Source: Methylococcaceae bacterium UBA662 (lineage in GTDB: Bacteria > Pseudomonadota > Gammaproteobacteria > Methylococcales > Methylomonadaceae). Taken from it: DNA of 48,895 nucleotides. The number at the start of each line of letters is the position of its first letter. Position 1 is the stretch's first letter. The DNA lies in contig DBNW01000061.1 of the NCBI GenBank assembly GCA_002299425.1, forward strand, positions 670 through 49,564, in the 5' to 3' direction. This document shows, piece after piece, positions 19,301 to 27,273 of the stretch. The notes below the pieces were generated by a model. It made no database searches. It saw only the letters and a list, made by a program, of their open reading frames with translations, and was not told where the DNA came from. The position numbers and the translations under genes were made by a program.

Positions 19301-19670
19301 AGATCAGCGACGTAACGGTCGAGCCGAGGTAGCCGAAACCGGCACCGCGCGTCAAGAGGTCGATATCGATGTTGTAGCGCGCGGCGTAATAGCTGATCGG
19401 AAAACCGATGATGAAAATGACCAGGCCAACCGCCAAAATGGCCCAGAAGGCATTCGTAAAGCCGTAGTTGATCGACAGGAAACCGCCGATCGCTTCGAGC
19501 ACCAGAAACGACGTTGAACCGAACGCGGTGTTCGCGACACGGAATTCGGACCATTTGCGAAAACTGCGCGGCGCAAAACGCAGTGCATAATCTTCGAGCG
19601 ATTCGTTCGCGACCCATGAGTTGTAATCGCGACGAACTTTCGAAACGTTTTGACGAATGGAAGCAGGCAT
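16308..19670 (-). CDS. Hybrid sensor histidine kinase fused to an NCS1-family transporter domain
   Basis: A 1120-aa membrane protein. About 30-480 is a 12-helix NCS1 (CodB/allantoin-permease-like) transporter region, e.g. RGAGFGYLGSTVTSLIYASF. Next is a cysteine-rich zinc-binding-like stretch at about 498-538 (CSICGNRF, CPFY, CSLCC, CLDAC), then two more membrane segments (about 560-640). The cytoplasmic part has a HisKA domain with His685 in SHEIRTPLN, an HATPase domain (NLLSNAIKF; GSGLGLTISK) and a receiver with Asp970 in LLDLAMPG. The C-terminal ~80 residues may be a phosphotransfer-like tail. I chose ATG 19670 because it starts the conserved part; a TTG at 19733 adds 21 residues, and neither has a good ribosome site. 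The transporter part probably senses substrate, as in CbrA-type fusions; the ligand (urea or a ureide) is inferred from context. Confidence 0.88.
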   Translation of the reverse strand: MPASIRQNVSKVRRDYNSWVANESLEDYALRFAPRSFRKWSEFRVANTAFGSTSFLVLEAIGGFLSINYGFTNAFWAILAVGLVIFIIGFPISYYAARYNIDIDLLTRGAGFGYLGSTVTSLIYASFTFTLFALEASIMSLALELYFHIPVAIAHIISAIVVIPLVTFGITTINRLQLWTQPVWLILLIVPYIAVYRHEPEALLTLKTYFWIAGSGRDFDWLLFGSAATVAFSMVAQIGEQVDFLRFMPEKNAKNRFRWWLCTIIAGPGWILFGMVRQLGGALLAHLALRNGIAPEHAHEPTQMYLIAYNNLFDNPEIALAVTTLFVVISQIKINVTNAYAGSLAWSNFFSRITHSHPGRVVWLVFNVSIALLLMEFGVFGALEKVLGLFSNMSIAWISAVAAELLINKPLGLSPKIVEFKRAYLPDLNPVGILAMLCASIVSILAYIGVFGDYPKAFSAFISLGLAFILVPVLAFIAGPKHYLARDRDKDNRAFHQNCSICGNRFEHEDVATCPFYQGSICSLCCTLEARCLDACKPGARLDDYLESVALRLLPGRIPLSTRLRLLRFGLLFSFLTVLTSLFVGIIYYQDMLVAQSYLPAFRLLLENFVKIYASLLVFIGLCTWWLILNDESRRIAHEETAKQTQRLLMEIDEHKKTDTKLAQALKMADVANSAKSRFLSNMSHEIRTPLNSIIGYAYILHKDPAIPEHRRQAVETLKRSGEHLSSLIDDILDIARIEARKFELKPQPFNFPAFIEHLVILYKQQAEDKGLSFSCQFTHALPQRVRGDEQRVGQILINLLSNAIKFTETGGIVFRIGYSGEVANFQVIDTGKGIEREQLQNIFQPFARLHDTTGNAVAGSGLGLTISKILIEIMGGDLSVTSEPGRGSVFTVRLFLPNPGATVIADDNNDSVGYHGRRRRLLVVDDQAEHRDLLVSILEPFGFAIDAAESGERCLEKVAESSHDLILLDLAMPGIDGLTTAAKLRERGHRLPIIVLSANAYGIDRLAAVNAGCNDFLAKPVRVRELLDKLKLHLSLEWFHQGEKMRTEHTTDATVERPPAAIIEALGDFVRIGDLIGLTRGLEPLLPEYPLFAAKLKALAAEFRIGEIKKMLIVNDDAC

Positions 19671-19696
19671 TAAGTAGCCATTATGACTTAAGAAGT

Positions 19697-19752
19697 GGAC
19701 GTTATCGATGAGTTCATCTATACCTCTAGGCAACTTATGTGCCTTAACGTCC
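19697..19752. promoter_or_regulatory. Inverted repeat upstream of the hybrid kinase
   Basis: Perfect 8-bp arms GGACGTTA (19697-19704) and TAACGTCC (19745-19752), 40 bases apart, lie just upstream of the kinase ATG. This is a possible operator or leader fold; no promoter boxes could be assigned with confidence. Confidence 0.3.
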
Positions 19753-19850
19753 GAAGTGCCGGTTACCTACCGTTGAGTGCTTGCGCAGGATAAATTTTGG
19801 TGCAAAGACGGATCATCACGCACCAGAATGATGATTTTTTCCGCATCGAT

Positions 19851-20603
19851 TTATTGCCTTTCATGCCCGAGTTTCAGGATGATCGGTGAACCCTGATTGT
19901 GAATTGTAATTTGTTTGTGGGATTTTTTTTCGACGTGCAGGCCGGTGGTTGATCTCGCTTCTTCGGCAGGGTCCGGTTGCGCGTTTTCCTGCGGTTCTTC
20001 AATGACGTCTATCAGTACTTCCGGCGTCCACGCCGGTTTGGCGCTCTCGGGCCGAGCGGTGCTCGTGTTCGATTTTACGCTCAATGCCTTCAGCAGATTG
20101 ATACAGACCGTGCCGGCATGATCGATCAGTCGGGCGCGTTGTTCGAGTTCGCTTTGCCGTTTCGCAATGAATTCCATCGTGTAATCCGCCGATTCGGCAC
20201 TGTTCGCGATCGCAGCGAGTGTGTAGGTAACCTGCATGATGTCCGCTTTTTGGAAATTTTCGGCGCGCGGGTCGGAATGGCCGGCCGTGAAGGAGAGGCC
20301 GACCGGCGTGCTGCCGCGTTTGGCCGAACCGATGGTCGCGACTAAGCGGTGGCTCACTCGTGCCGATGAATCGCTTGTGACCGGATAACCCCATTCCTTC
20401 AGATGGCCGGCCACTTGCGCGGTTATCTCATCGAGCGTCGAAACTGCTTTCGTATCTTCGGATACGACGACGAGCAGCATGTGTCCGACCGCAGCACCGT
20501 CAACCGGACCGCGATGGCTAGTGGGCCCGGTCGCACAACCCCAGATAAGTACGGTCAATGAAAAAACCAGGATTGGGCGTAAGAAGCATGCTGGTGGGAA
20601 CAT
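19851..20603 (-). CDS. Predicted lipoprotein of unknown function in the urea island
   Basis: A 250-aa protein with a lipoprotein signal peptide; the lipobox LIWGC puts the modified cysteine near residue 23. The mature part begins as a mixed alpha/beta domain (LLVVVSEDT; ITAQVAGHLKEWGYPV), has a charged helical segment (MEFIAKRQSELEQRARLI) and a low-complexity acidic C-terminal tail. I do not recognise the family. It lies upstream of the kinase-regulator pair on the same strand and diverges from the porin gene, so it may be an envelope partner of the sensor or of the uptake system; that is inference. Confidence 0.7.
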   Translation of the reverse strand: MFPPACFLRPILVFSLTVLIWGCATGPTSHRGPVDGAAVGHMLLVVVSEDTKAVSTLDEITAQVAGHLKEWGYPVTSDSSARVSHRLVATIGSAKRGSTPVGLSFTAGHSDPRAENFQKADIMQVTYTLAAIANSAESADYTMEFIAKRQSELEQRARLIDHAGTVCINLLKALSVKSNTSTARPESAKPAWTPEVLIDVIEEPQENAQPDPAEEARSTTGLHVEKKSHKQITIHNQGSPIILKLGHERQ

Positions 20604-20658
20604 AAAAGTCTTCTGTTGAGTTTCGGTTAATCGTTATTCTGAAAGCAATAAGCGTGCT

Positions 20659-20700
20659 CAACCCGAACACAACCGGTTTCGGGTTGCGTTCGATTTTTTT
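20659..20700 (+). terminator. Hairpin with trailing T-run in the divergent region
   Basis: Nine-base-pair perfect arms CAACCCGAA (20659-20667) and TTCGGGTTG (20678-20686), followed after seven bases by a run of seven T (20694-20700). It may be a terminator or a large operator; the gap before the T-run makes termination uncertain. Confidence 0.4.
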
Positions 20701-20866
20701 TACTGTAAATCGGTCGGGGCTTTTTCGGAATACGCCATCTGACGGATTGACCTGCACCGATTTCTTTTTTCGGTTCATGCCTACGTCATTTGACTGATGA
20801 GTCATTCGACGGATTGTGCGAAGCTCCCCGCAACCTAATAATTCAAGCCAGACAATCGTTTGGGCT

Positions 20867-20898
20867 TGCGCCGGGTCGATCCGGCGCATTTTGTTGTT
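20867..20898 (+). promoter_or_regulatory. Leader hairpin before the porin gene
   Basis: Perfect 8-bp arms TGCGCCGG (20867-20874) and CCGGCGCA (20881-20888) around GTCGAT, followed by a T-rich stretch (TTTTGTTGTT). It ends 17 bases before the porin ATG and 5 bases before its GGGGGAG ribosome site. The shape fits an attenuator or an mRNA-stabilising 5' hairpin. Confidence 0.5.
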
Positions 20899-20914
20899 AT
20901 TCGGGGGAGTGATT

Positions 20915-22174
20915 ATGAAGAATTTTAACGAGCAACAGACCAGCAGGCGTAAACAACGTTTGCTGCCGTCCTTGGTTCTTGCCGCGCTGGCAACCGGACA
21001 CGCGCCGGAGTCGCAGTCCGGCGCGACATTCAAAATCGACGAGACCAAATGGCTCAGTCTCGGCGCGGGACTTCGCAGCAGCTTCACTGCGGTTGAGTCG
21101 GCCGCACCCGCTCCAGGCAGCGACTGGTCGAACGACTTTTTCATCGACAACATGCGTTTGTATCTGAACGCGCAGGTTCACAAATACATCAAGCTTGAAA
21201 TTAATTCCGAATGCCAGACCTGTAACCACGGCGGCGAACTTCGGTTGCTTGATGCGATCGGCAAACTCGAATTTCATCCGATGGTGAATTTATGGGTCGG
21301 GCGGATGCTGGTTCCGGCCGAACGGCGCGAAATGAACGGGCCGTTTTTCAGTGCCGTGCACAATATATTTCTCGCCGGCGACAATATCAGTGGCACGCCG
21401 TTCGTACCTGCGGATTTCAATCTGGTGATCAGAAACGACGGCACCTCAGCCGGATCGTTCGGTCGCGACGACGGCGTGACGCTGTGGGGTGCGTTTTTCA
21501 AAGGGCGCTTTCAATATGCGCTCGGCGTCTTCCAGGGGCTTCGGGGCGGCGCAAACGCCAACGACAATCCGCTCTACGCGCAGCGTTTCGCGTTCAACTT
21601 CTTAAGCGTCGAAAAAAATCCAGGCTACTACACGTCGGGCACCTATTACGGCAAGGGTGGCGACATCCTGACGCTGGCTGTTTCAAACCAGTATCAGGAG
21701 GACGGGGCCGGGATCCTCGGCGACGCTGGCAATTTTCGTGGCACGTCGGTCGATCTGTTGTTCGAAAAAGTGCTCGGCAACGACGGTGTCATCACACTGA
21801 ACGGCGAATACAAAAACTACGGTATTTCAGGATTCGGCATGGCGTCGCGTCAGGCCATCAAGGCCGGTGTTACAACCGGATTCGCGATGTTTGAAGGCAA
21901 TGCCTACGATGTCAGCGGCATGTACCTGTTTCCTCAGAAAGTCGTTTTCGGCCAGTTTCAGCCGTTTGTTCGTTACGTCAATGTGATGCCGGTCAACAGC
22001 AGCGACCGGAATATGTCCGAAGTCGGCGTCAATTATGTAATAGACGGCCATAACGCCCGGATTGGAGTCAGTTGGCAGCACGGCGACTTGATGACGAAAG
22101 GACTTGATTATACAAACACCGCGACCGGCGACGACGTCAATGCGTTCAGTGTCGGTTTCCAATGGCAAATCTGA
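20915..22174 (+). CDS. Outer-membrane porin of the urea operon (FmdC-like by position)
   Basis: A 419-aa beta-barrel porin. The signal region is basic then hydrophobic (RRKQRLLPSLVLAALATG). The mature protein has alternating amphipathic strands, ends in an aromatic-hydrophobic strand (AFSVGFQWQI), and contains LWVGRMLVPAERREMNGPFF typical of phosphate-selective/short-chain-amide-type porins. ATG 20915 is chosen for the GGGGGAG ribosome site five bases upstream. It leads the porin-urtABCDE cluster, as FmdC does with the urea/amide transporter of Methylophilus, so passage of urea or short amides across the outer membrane is inferred. Confidence 0.8.
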   Translation: MKNFNEQQTSRRKQRLLPSLVLAALATGHAPESQSGATFKIDETKWLSLGAGLRSSFTAVESAAPAPGSDWSNDFFIDNMRLYLNAQVHKYIKLEINSECQTCNHGGELRLLDAIGKLEFHPMVNLWVGRMLVPAERREMNGPFFSAVHNIFLAGDNISGTPFVPADFNLVIRNDGTSAGSFGRDDGVTLWGAFFKGRFQYALGVFQGLRGGANANDNPLYAQRFAFNFLSVEKNPGYYTSGTYYGKGGDILTLAVSNQYQEDGAGILGDAGNFRGTSVDLLFEKVLGNDGVITLNGEYKNYGISGFGMASRQAIKAGVTTGFAMFEGNAYDVSGMYLFPQKVVFGQFQPFVRYVNVMPVNSSDRNMSEVGVNYVIDGHNARIGVSWQHGDLMTKGLDYTNTATGDDVNAFSVGFQWQI

Positions 22175-22207
22175 TTTCAGTGCAACCCAACCCAACAGGA
22201 ACGAACC

Positions 22208-23503
22208 ATGAAACAATTATCGCATTTACAAGCCTTCAGAACGATCGCGGCGGCGGCATTGTTGAGCCTCGCTGCCGTCGGCGCGAAAGCCGAAGACACG
22301 ATCAAAGTCGGCATACTGCATTCACTGTCCGGCACGATGGCGATCAGCGAAACGACGCTGAAGGACACGATGCTGATGCTGATTGACGCGCAGAACAACA
22401 AGGGGGGTCTGCTCGGCAAGAAGCTCGAAGCCGTCGTCGTCGATCCGGCATCGAACTGGCCGCTGTTCGCCGAAAAGGCCCGCCAACTGCTGACGAAAGA
22501 CAAGGTCGCGGCGATCTTCGGCTGCTGGACTTCGGTTTCGCGCAAATCGGTGCTGCCGGTCGTCGAGGAATTGAACGGCCTGCTGTTCTATCCGGTGCAA
22601 TACGAAGGTGAGGAGTCGTCGAAAAACGTGTTCTATACCGGCGCGGCGCCGAATCAACAGGCGATTCCGGCGGTCGATTATCTGATGAACGACTTCGGCG
22701 CCGAACGCTGGGTGCTGGCCGGCACCGATTACGTTTATCCGCGCACGACGAATAAGATTCTCGAAGCCTATCTGAAATCGAAAGGCGTCGCCGAAAAGGA
22801 CATCCTGATCAACTACACGCCGTTTGGCCATTCCGATTGGCAGAGCATCGTCGCCGAGATCAAGAAATTCGGCTCGGCCGGCAAAAAGACTGCGGTCGTT
22901 TCGACGGTCAACGGTGATGCAAACATTCCGTTCTATAAGGAACTCGGCAATCAGGGCATTTCCGCCGAAGCGATACCGGTTGTCGCGTTTTCGGTCGGCG
23001 AGGAAGAATTGTCCGGCATCGACACGAAACCGCTCGTCGGGCACCTTGCCGCGTGGAATTATTTCATGAGCATCGATACGACGAAGAATGCAGAATTCAT
23101 CAAGCAGTGGCACACCTTCATCAAGGACACGAAGCGCGTGACAAACGACCCGATGGAAGCGCATTACATCGGTTTCAATATGTGGGTCAAGGCGGTCGAG
23201 AAAGCCGGCACGACCGAGCCGGATGCGGTGCAAAGAGCGATCATCGGCGTCGAGTATCCGAACCTGACCGGCGGCGTCGCGAAAATGCTGCCGAATCACC
23301 ACATCACAAAACCGGTTTTCATCGGCGAGATTCAGGACGATGGCCAGTTCTTGACAGTCTGGCAGACGGACAAACTGATTGAGGGTGACGCCTGGTCCGA
23401 TTATTTGCCGGAAAGCAAGCCGATCATCGCCGACTGGACGCCGCCGATCCTGTGTGGAAATTTCAATACCAAAACAAAGAAATGTTCCGGGCAGAACTAT
23501 TGA
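22208..23503 (+). CDS. urtA: Urea ABC transporter, substrate-binding protein
   Basis: Periplasmic type I binding protein of 431 aa. The signal peptide (cleaved after AVGAKA) precedes EDTIKVGILHSLSGTMAISE, the UrtA opening; FGCWTSVSRKSVLPVVEE, LFYPVQYEGEE and NYFMSIDT are UrtA-specific and separate it from branched-chain amino-acid binders. The ribosome site AGGAA lies seven bases before ATG 22208. It captures urea and delivers it to UrtBC. A strong hairpin follows the gene and probably favours its expression over the distal genes. Confidence 0.95.
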   Translation: MKQLSHLQAFRTIAAAALLSLAAVGAKAEDTIKVGILHSLSGTMAISETTLKDTMLMLIDAQNNKGGLLGKKLEAVVVDPASNWPLFAEKARQLLTKDKVAAIFGCWTSVSRKSVLPVVEELNGLLFYPVQYEGEESSKNVFYTGAAPNQQAIPAVDYLMNDFGAERWVLAGTDYVYPRTTNKILEAYLKSKGVAEKDILINYTPFGHSDWQSIVAEIKKFGSAGKKTAVVSTVNGDANIPFYKELGNQGISAEAIPVVAFSVGEEELSGIDTKPLVGHLAAWNYFMSIDTTKNAEFIKQWHTFIKDTKRVTNDPMEAHYIGFNMWVKAVEKAGTTEPDAVQRAIIGVEYPNLTGGVAKMLPNHHITKPVFIGEIQDDGQFLTVWQTDKLIEGDAWSDYLPESKPIIADWTPPILCGNFNTKTKKCSGQNY

Positions 23504-23531
23504 TCGGGTAGTACGACGGAAAGGGGCGCAG

Positions 23532-23563
23532 GGCGGGTTTTTGCCAAGGAGCAAAAACCCGCC
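23532..23563 (+). promoter_or_regulatory. 13-bp perfect hairpin between urtA and urtB
   Basis: Arms 23532-23544 and 23551-23563 pair perfectly over 13 bp around a CAAGGA loop. No T-run follows, so it is more likely a 3'-stabilising or processing structure than a full terminator. This arrangement is common after binding-protein genes. Confidence 0.75.
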
Positions 23564-23648
23564 GAACACCCCGGTACCTCGATAAGCCGGTGCCGAAATG
23601 GGCTGTATGAAAGCTCTATTTTTTATCAACTCTCCCAGTGGCAATCAG

Positions 23649-25352
23649 ATGAAAGCGAATTCGATGGTATGTTCGTACTTGTGGCTGAGCGTGCTATTGC
23701 TTGTGCTGTCGGTTCCCTGCATGGCTCAGGGCAATGCCGTGGAAGCTGCCGTTTCTGAGTTGGCTTCGGAGCGAACAGAATCACGGGTAGATCCTTTACC
23801 GGCGTCGTTCGCCGAAGCGTTGACGCGTTTGCTCCGGGGCAACATAAAGGAACGTGAGCAGATCGTCGAACACTTGAGCACTACCGGCCATCCACGTGCG
23901 CAGGTGGTTCTCGAAGCGTTGCTGAACGGCGAGCTGTTCGAGCTGAAAGCCGACGGCAGGCCGGTCATTGGCGCCGAAAACCAGGGTGGTTATGCGATAA
24001 GCGATGCGCTGACCGGCGATGCGCTCGGCTACGTCGGCCGAGGTGATATCGCGAAGATCAACCTGACGAACAGTTTGCGCGTCACACTGCGTAAAGCGAT
24101 CGGCCGGCTGCAACTGCGATCCGGCGATGCGGCGTCTCGCCTCGCGGCCGTCAACGCGATGATCACAAGCGCCGACGACAAGACATTGGAGCTGCTGCGG
24201 ACGTTCGAAGCGACCGAGCGTGACGAACGGGTACTCGCGGCGATGCGCCTGATTTTCGCGCTGCACGATTTGCGAAGCGACCATAAATCGGTGCGCCTCA
24301 ATGCGCTCGACACCTTGAAGGAATATAACAGCCTGGAGGTTTACAACCGGCTGAGCGTCCTGGTTGATCGAGACGATGACGGTCATTTCGTCGAGCCGGA
24401 TGCCGATGTCAGAAAAAAAGCGAAATCGGTATTGGTGAAAATCGATGCCCGGCGGCAATTTTACAGCGCGGTCGAAACGGTGTTTTTCGGTCTGAGTCTC
24501 GGAGCAGTACTGGTGCTGGCCGCAATCGGACTTGCGATCACGTTCGGAGTGATGGGTGTGATCAACATGGCGCACGGCGAACTGATGATGCTCGGCGCTT
24601 ATACGACGTATGTGATGCAGCAAATCATGCCGGAGTATCTGGGACTGTCCGTATTGCTCGCGATCCCGGCGGCGTTCGTGATTTCAGCCGCAGTCGGTAT
24701 CGCGATCGAACGCGGCATCATCTGCTTTCTGTACGGGCGTCCGCTCGAAACGCTGCTCGCGACCTTTGGCGTCAGTTTGTTTCTGCAACAGACGGTGCGC
24801 TCGATTTTTTCGCCGCTGAATCGCAGCGTCACGACGCCGGAATGGATGAGCGGATCGTGGCAGATCAACGATTTTCTTTCATTGACGTGGAATCGGTTTT
24901 ACATCCTGCTGTTCTGTCTGCTCGTGTTCACGGTGCTGCTGCAAATCCTGAAGCGGACACGGCTCGGCCTCGAAGTCCGAGCCGTCGCGCAAAACCGTAA
25001 CATGGCGAAAGCAATGGGCATACCGACCGCACGGGTCGATGCGTTGACGTTCGGCCTGGGTTCCGGCATTGCTGGCGTCGCCGGCGTGGCGCTGAGCCAG
25101 ATCACGAACGTCGGGCCGAATCTGGGTCAGAGCTATATCGTCGATTCGTTCATGGTCGTCGTGTTCGGCGGCGTCGGCAACCTCTGGGGTACGTTAGTCG
25201 CCGGCTTTTCGCTCGGCATCGTCAACAAAATGCTCGAACCTCACGCCGGTGCGGTACTCGCGAAAATTCTGGTGCTGGTGTTTATCATTCTGTTCATACA
25301 GAAACGTCCGCGCGGATTGTTTCCGCAAAAAGGCCGGGCGACGGAGGCGTGA
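23649..25352 (+). CDS. urtB: Urea ABC transporter, permease UrtB
   Basis: A 567-aa protein. After a signal peptide (about 1-28) comes a periplasmic helical domain (about 30-270, HEAT-like repeats such as LRTFEATERDERVLAAMRL) characteristic of UrtB. The LivH-type permease follows (about 285-565), with GVMGVINMAHGELMMLGAY and the EAA-like RAVAQNRNMAKAMGI. It pairs with UrtC in the inner membrane. The start is uncertain: ATG 23649 was chosen since it directly precedes the signal peptide, but ATG 23598, 23607 and 23664 are in frame and no clear ribosome site decides. Stop and urtC start are two bases apart. Confidence 0.93.
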   Translation: MKANSMVCSYLWLSVLLLVLSVPCMAQGNAVEAAVSELASERTESRVDPLPASFAEALTRLLRGNIKEREQIVEHLSTTGHPRAQVVLEALLNGELFELKADGRPVIGAENQGGYAISDALTGDALGYVGRGDIAKINLTNSLRVTLRKAIGRLQLRSGDAASRLAAVNAMITSADDKTLELLRTFEATERDERVLAAMRLIFALHDLRSDHKSVRLNALDTLKEYNSLEVYNRLSVLVDRDDDGHFVEPDADVRKKAKSVLVKIDARRQFYSAVETVFFGLSLGAVLVLAAIGLAITFGVMGVINMAHGELMMLGAYTTYVMQQIMPEYLGLSVLLAIPAAFVISAAVGIAIERGIICFLYGRPLETLLATFGVSLFLQQTVRSIFSPLNRSVTTPEWMSGSWQINDFLSLTWNRFYILLFCLLVFTVLLQILKRTRLGLEVRAVAQNRNMAKAMGIPTARVDALTFGLGSGIAGVAGVALSQITNVGPNLGQSYIVDSFMVVVFGGVGNLWGTLVAGFSLGIVNKMLEPHAGAVLAKILVLVFIILFIQKRPRGLFPQKGRATEA

Positions 25353-25354
25353 AT

Positions 25355-26440
25355 ATGAACGGTCACTCGTTTACAAATCACAAGGCGGGGTCGGTCGTCA
25401 TCGCGCTGGTTGCCGCCGTGACCGTGTTGGTGCCCTTGTGCAATGCGGTATTTCCCGACGGCTCGGCACTGCATTTTTCTGCCTATACCGTGTCGTTGCT
25501 CGGCAAATACATGACTTTTGCGCTACTGGGGCTGACACTCGATCTGGTCTGGGGTTACTGCGGCATTCTCGCGCTCGGTCATGGCGCATTCTTTGCATTG
25601 GGCGGTTATGCGATCGGCATGTATCTGATGCGCCAGATCGGTAATCGCGGTGTCTACGGCGATCCGGTCTTGCCCGATTTCATGGTGTTTCTGAACTGGA
25701 AGGAATTGCCGTGGTACTGGCTCGGCTTCGATCAGTTTTGGTTCGCGTCGCTGATGGTGCTGATCGTGCCGGGCAGCCTCGCTTTCGTATTCGGCTGGCT
25801 CGCGTTCCGTTCGCGCGTCACCGGCGTGTATCTGTCGATTATCACGCAGGCGTTGACTTATGCGCTGATGCTCGCGTTTTTCCGCAACGAGATGGGTTTC
25901 GGCGGCAACAACGGCCTGACTGATTTCAAGAGTATTCTCGGCTTCACTATACAGTCCGAAGCGGTCAGATTGGCATTGCTGATGATTTCTGGACTCAGTC
26001 TGATCGGCGCTTTTCTGCTGTCCCGCTGGATTATCAAAACGAAACTGGGCCGTGTCGTCACCGCAGTTCGCGACCAGGAGTCCAGGGTGAGATTTCTCGG
26101 TTATCGGGTGGAAATGTTCAAACTGTGGCTATTTGTGTTCGCGGCGATGCTCGCAGGACTGGCCGGGGCATTGTACGTGCCTCAGGTCGGCATCATCAAT
26201 CCGAGCGAGTTTTCGCCGCTGAATTCGCTCGAAATCGTCGTCTGGGTCGCGCTCGGCGGACGGGGGACACTGTACGGCGCGATCGTCGGTGCGGTGTTAG
26301 TCAATTACGGCAAAACGGTGCTGACCGGCTTGTTGCCGGAAATCTGGCTGTTCACGCTCGGTGCCGCGTTCGTGCTGGTCACGATGTTTCTGCCGCGCGG
26401 TCTGGTTGGTTTGCTGGTTCGCGACGGCAAGGAGTCTTGA
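25355..26440 (+). CDS. urtC: Urea ABC transporter, permease UrtC
   Basis: LivM-type inner-membrane permease of 361 aa with about nine hydrophobic segments. Family motifs are TLDLVWGYCGILALGHGAFFALGGY near residue 60 and TAVRDQESRVRFLGY (EAA loop) near 235; LGGRGTLYGAIVGA follows near the C-terminus. ATG 25355 lies seven bases after an ACGGAGG ribosome site that overlaps the urtB end, showing coupling. Confidence 0.95.
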   Translation: MNGHSFTNHKAGSVVIALVAAVTVLVPLCNAVFPDGSALHFSAYTVSLLGKYMTFALLGLTLDLVWGYCGILALGHGAFFALGGYAIGMYLMRQIGNRGVYGDPVLPDFMVFLNWKELPWYWLGFDQFWFASLMVLIVPGSLAFVFGWLAFRSRVTGVYLSIITQALTYALMLAFFRNEMGFGGNNGLTDFKSILGFTIQSEAVRLALLMISGLSLIGAFLLSRWIIKTKLGRVVTAVRDQESRVRFLGYRVEMFKLWLFVFAAMLAGLAGALYVPQVGIINPSEFSPLNSLEIVVWVALGGRGTLYGAIVGAVLVNYGKTVLTGLLPEIWLFTLGAAFVLVTMFLPRGLVGLLVRDGKES

Positions 26441-26442
26441 CG

Positions 26443-27273
26443 ATGAATGGCAGCGAACCGCAAACCGATCAGCGACAGGATAAACCGTTCGGCTTCATGG
26501 TACAGCCGCGGGCTTCGAATCGCCTCGACGTGACGCACGGTACGATTTTGTATCTGGAGGATGTCAGCGTCAGCTTCGACGGTTTCAAGGCACTGAACGG
26601 TCTGTGCCTGTACATCGACGTCGGCGAGCTGCGTTGTCTGATCGGCCCGAACGGAGCCGGCAAGACAACGCTGATGGACGTGATTACCGGCAAGACCCGT
26701 CCCGACAGCGGCTCGGTCTTTTTCGGCCAGACGATCGACTTGCTGCAAATGGATGAACCGGCGATCGCGCAGGCCGGCGTTTGCCGTAAGTTTCAAAAGC
26801 CGAGCGTGTTCGACGGATTGACCGTATTCGAGAATCTCGAACTCGCCATGAAAACCGACAAAGGCGCGTGGGCGACATTGTTTCACCGGCTCGGCAGTGA
26901 GCAGCTCGACCGGATCGCCGAAGTGTTGCAAACGATCGGACTACAGGAGTACGCGTCGCGGCCTGCCGGCGCGTTGTCGCACGGCCAGAAGCAATGGCTC
27001 GAAATCGGCATGTTGTTGATGCAGGAGCCGAAGGTGATGCTGGTCGACGAGCCGGTCGCGGGCATGACGCACCACGAAATCGACCGGACCGCTGAACTGC
27101 TGCTGTCGTTGCAGGGCAAGCATTCGATCATCGTCGTCGAGCACGACATGGCGTTCGTCCGCTCGATCGCGCGCAAAGTGACCGTGCTGCACGAAGGCTC
27201 GGTGCTGACCGAAGGCACGATGGACGAGGTGCAGAACGATCCGAGGGTCATTCAGGTGTATTTGGGGGACTGA
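26443..27273 (+). CDS. urtD: Urea ABC transporter, ATP-binding protein UrtD
   Basis: A 276-aa ATPase. Walker A is GPNGAGKTT near residue 70, the signature is the UrtD-type LSHGQKQWLEIGMLL, and Walker B is VMLVDEPVAGMT, with the switch His in IVVEHDMAFV. ATG 26443 is used because AAGGAG lies eight bases upstream and a much longer open frame upstream only shadows urtC. Its stop overlaps the urtE start by one base (TGATG). Confidence 0.95.
   Translation: MNGSEPQTDQRQDKPFGFMVQPRASNRLDVTHGTILYLEDVSVSFDGFKALNGLCLYIDVGELRCLIGPNGAGKTTLMDVITGKTRPDSGSVFFGQTIDLLQMDEPAIAQAGVCRKFQKPSVFDGLTVFENLELAMKTDKGAWATLFHRLGSEQLDRIAEVLQTIGLQEYASRPAGALSHGQKQWLEIGMLLMQEPKVMLVDEPVAGMTHHEIDRTAELLLSLQGKHSIIVVEHDMAFVRSIARKVTVLHEGSVLTEGTMDEVQNDPRVIQVYLGD

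Larger units (their letters stand above)
20604..20914. promoter_or_regulatory. Divergent control region between the lipoprotein and the porin-urt operon
   Basis: About 310 bases that must hold the promoters of both divergent units. Besides the two hairpins listed separately, it has a palindrome TGACT-GATG-AGTCA (20791-20804) and a direct repeat GACGGATTG at 20741-20749 and 20808-20816, candidates for binding of the LuxR-type regulator. I found no convincing sigma-54 (GG-N10-GC) element and no ykkC-type RNA. Confidence 0.45.

Noticed and set aside
20604..20914. Sigma-54 promoter for the urea operon
   Set aside because: No GG-N10-GC element with acceptable flanks was found by eye.
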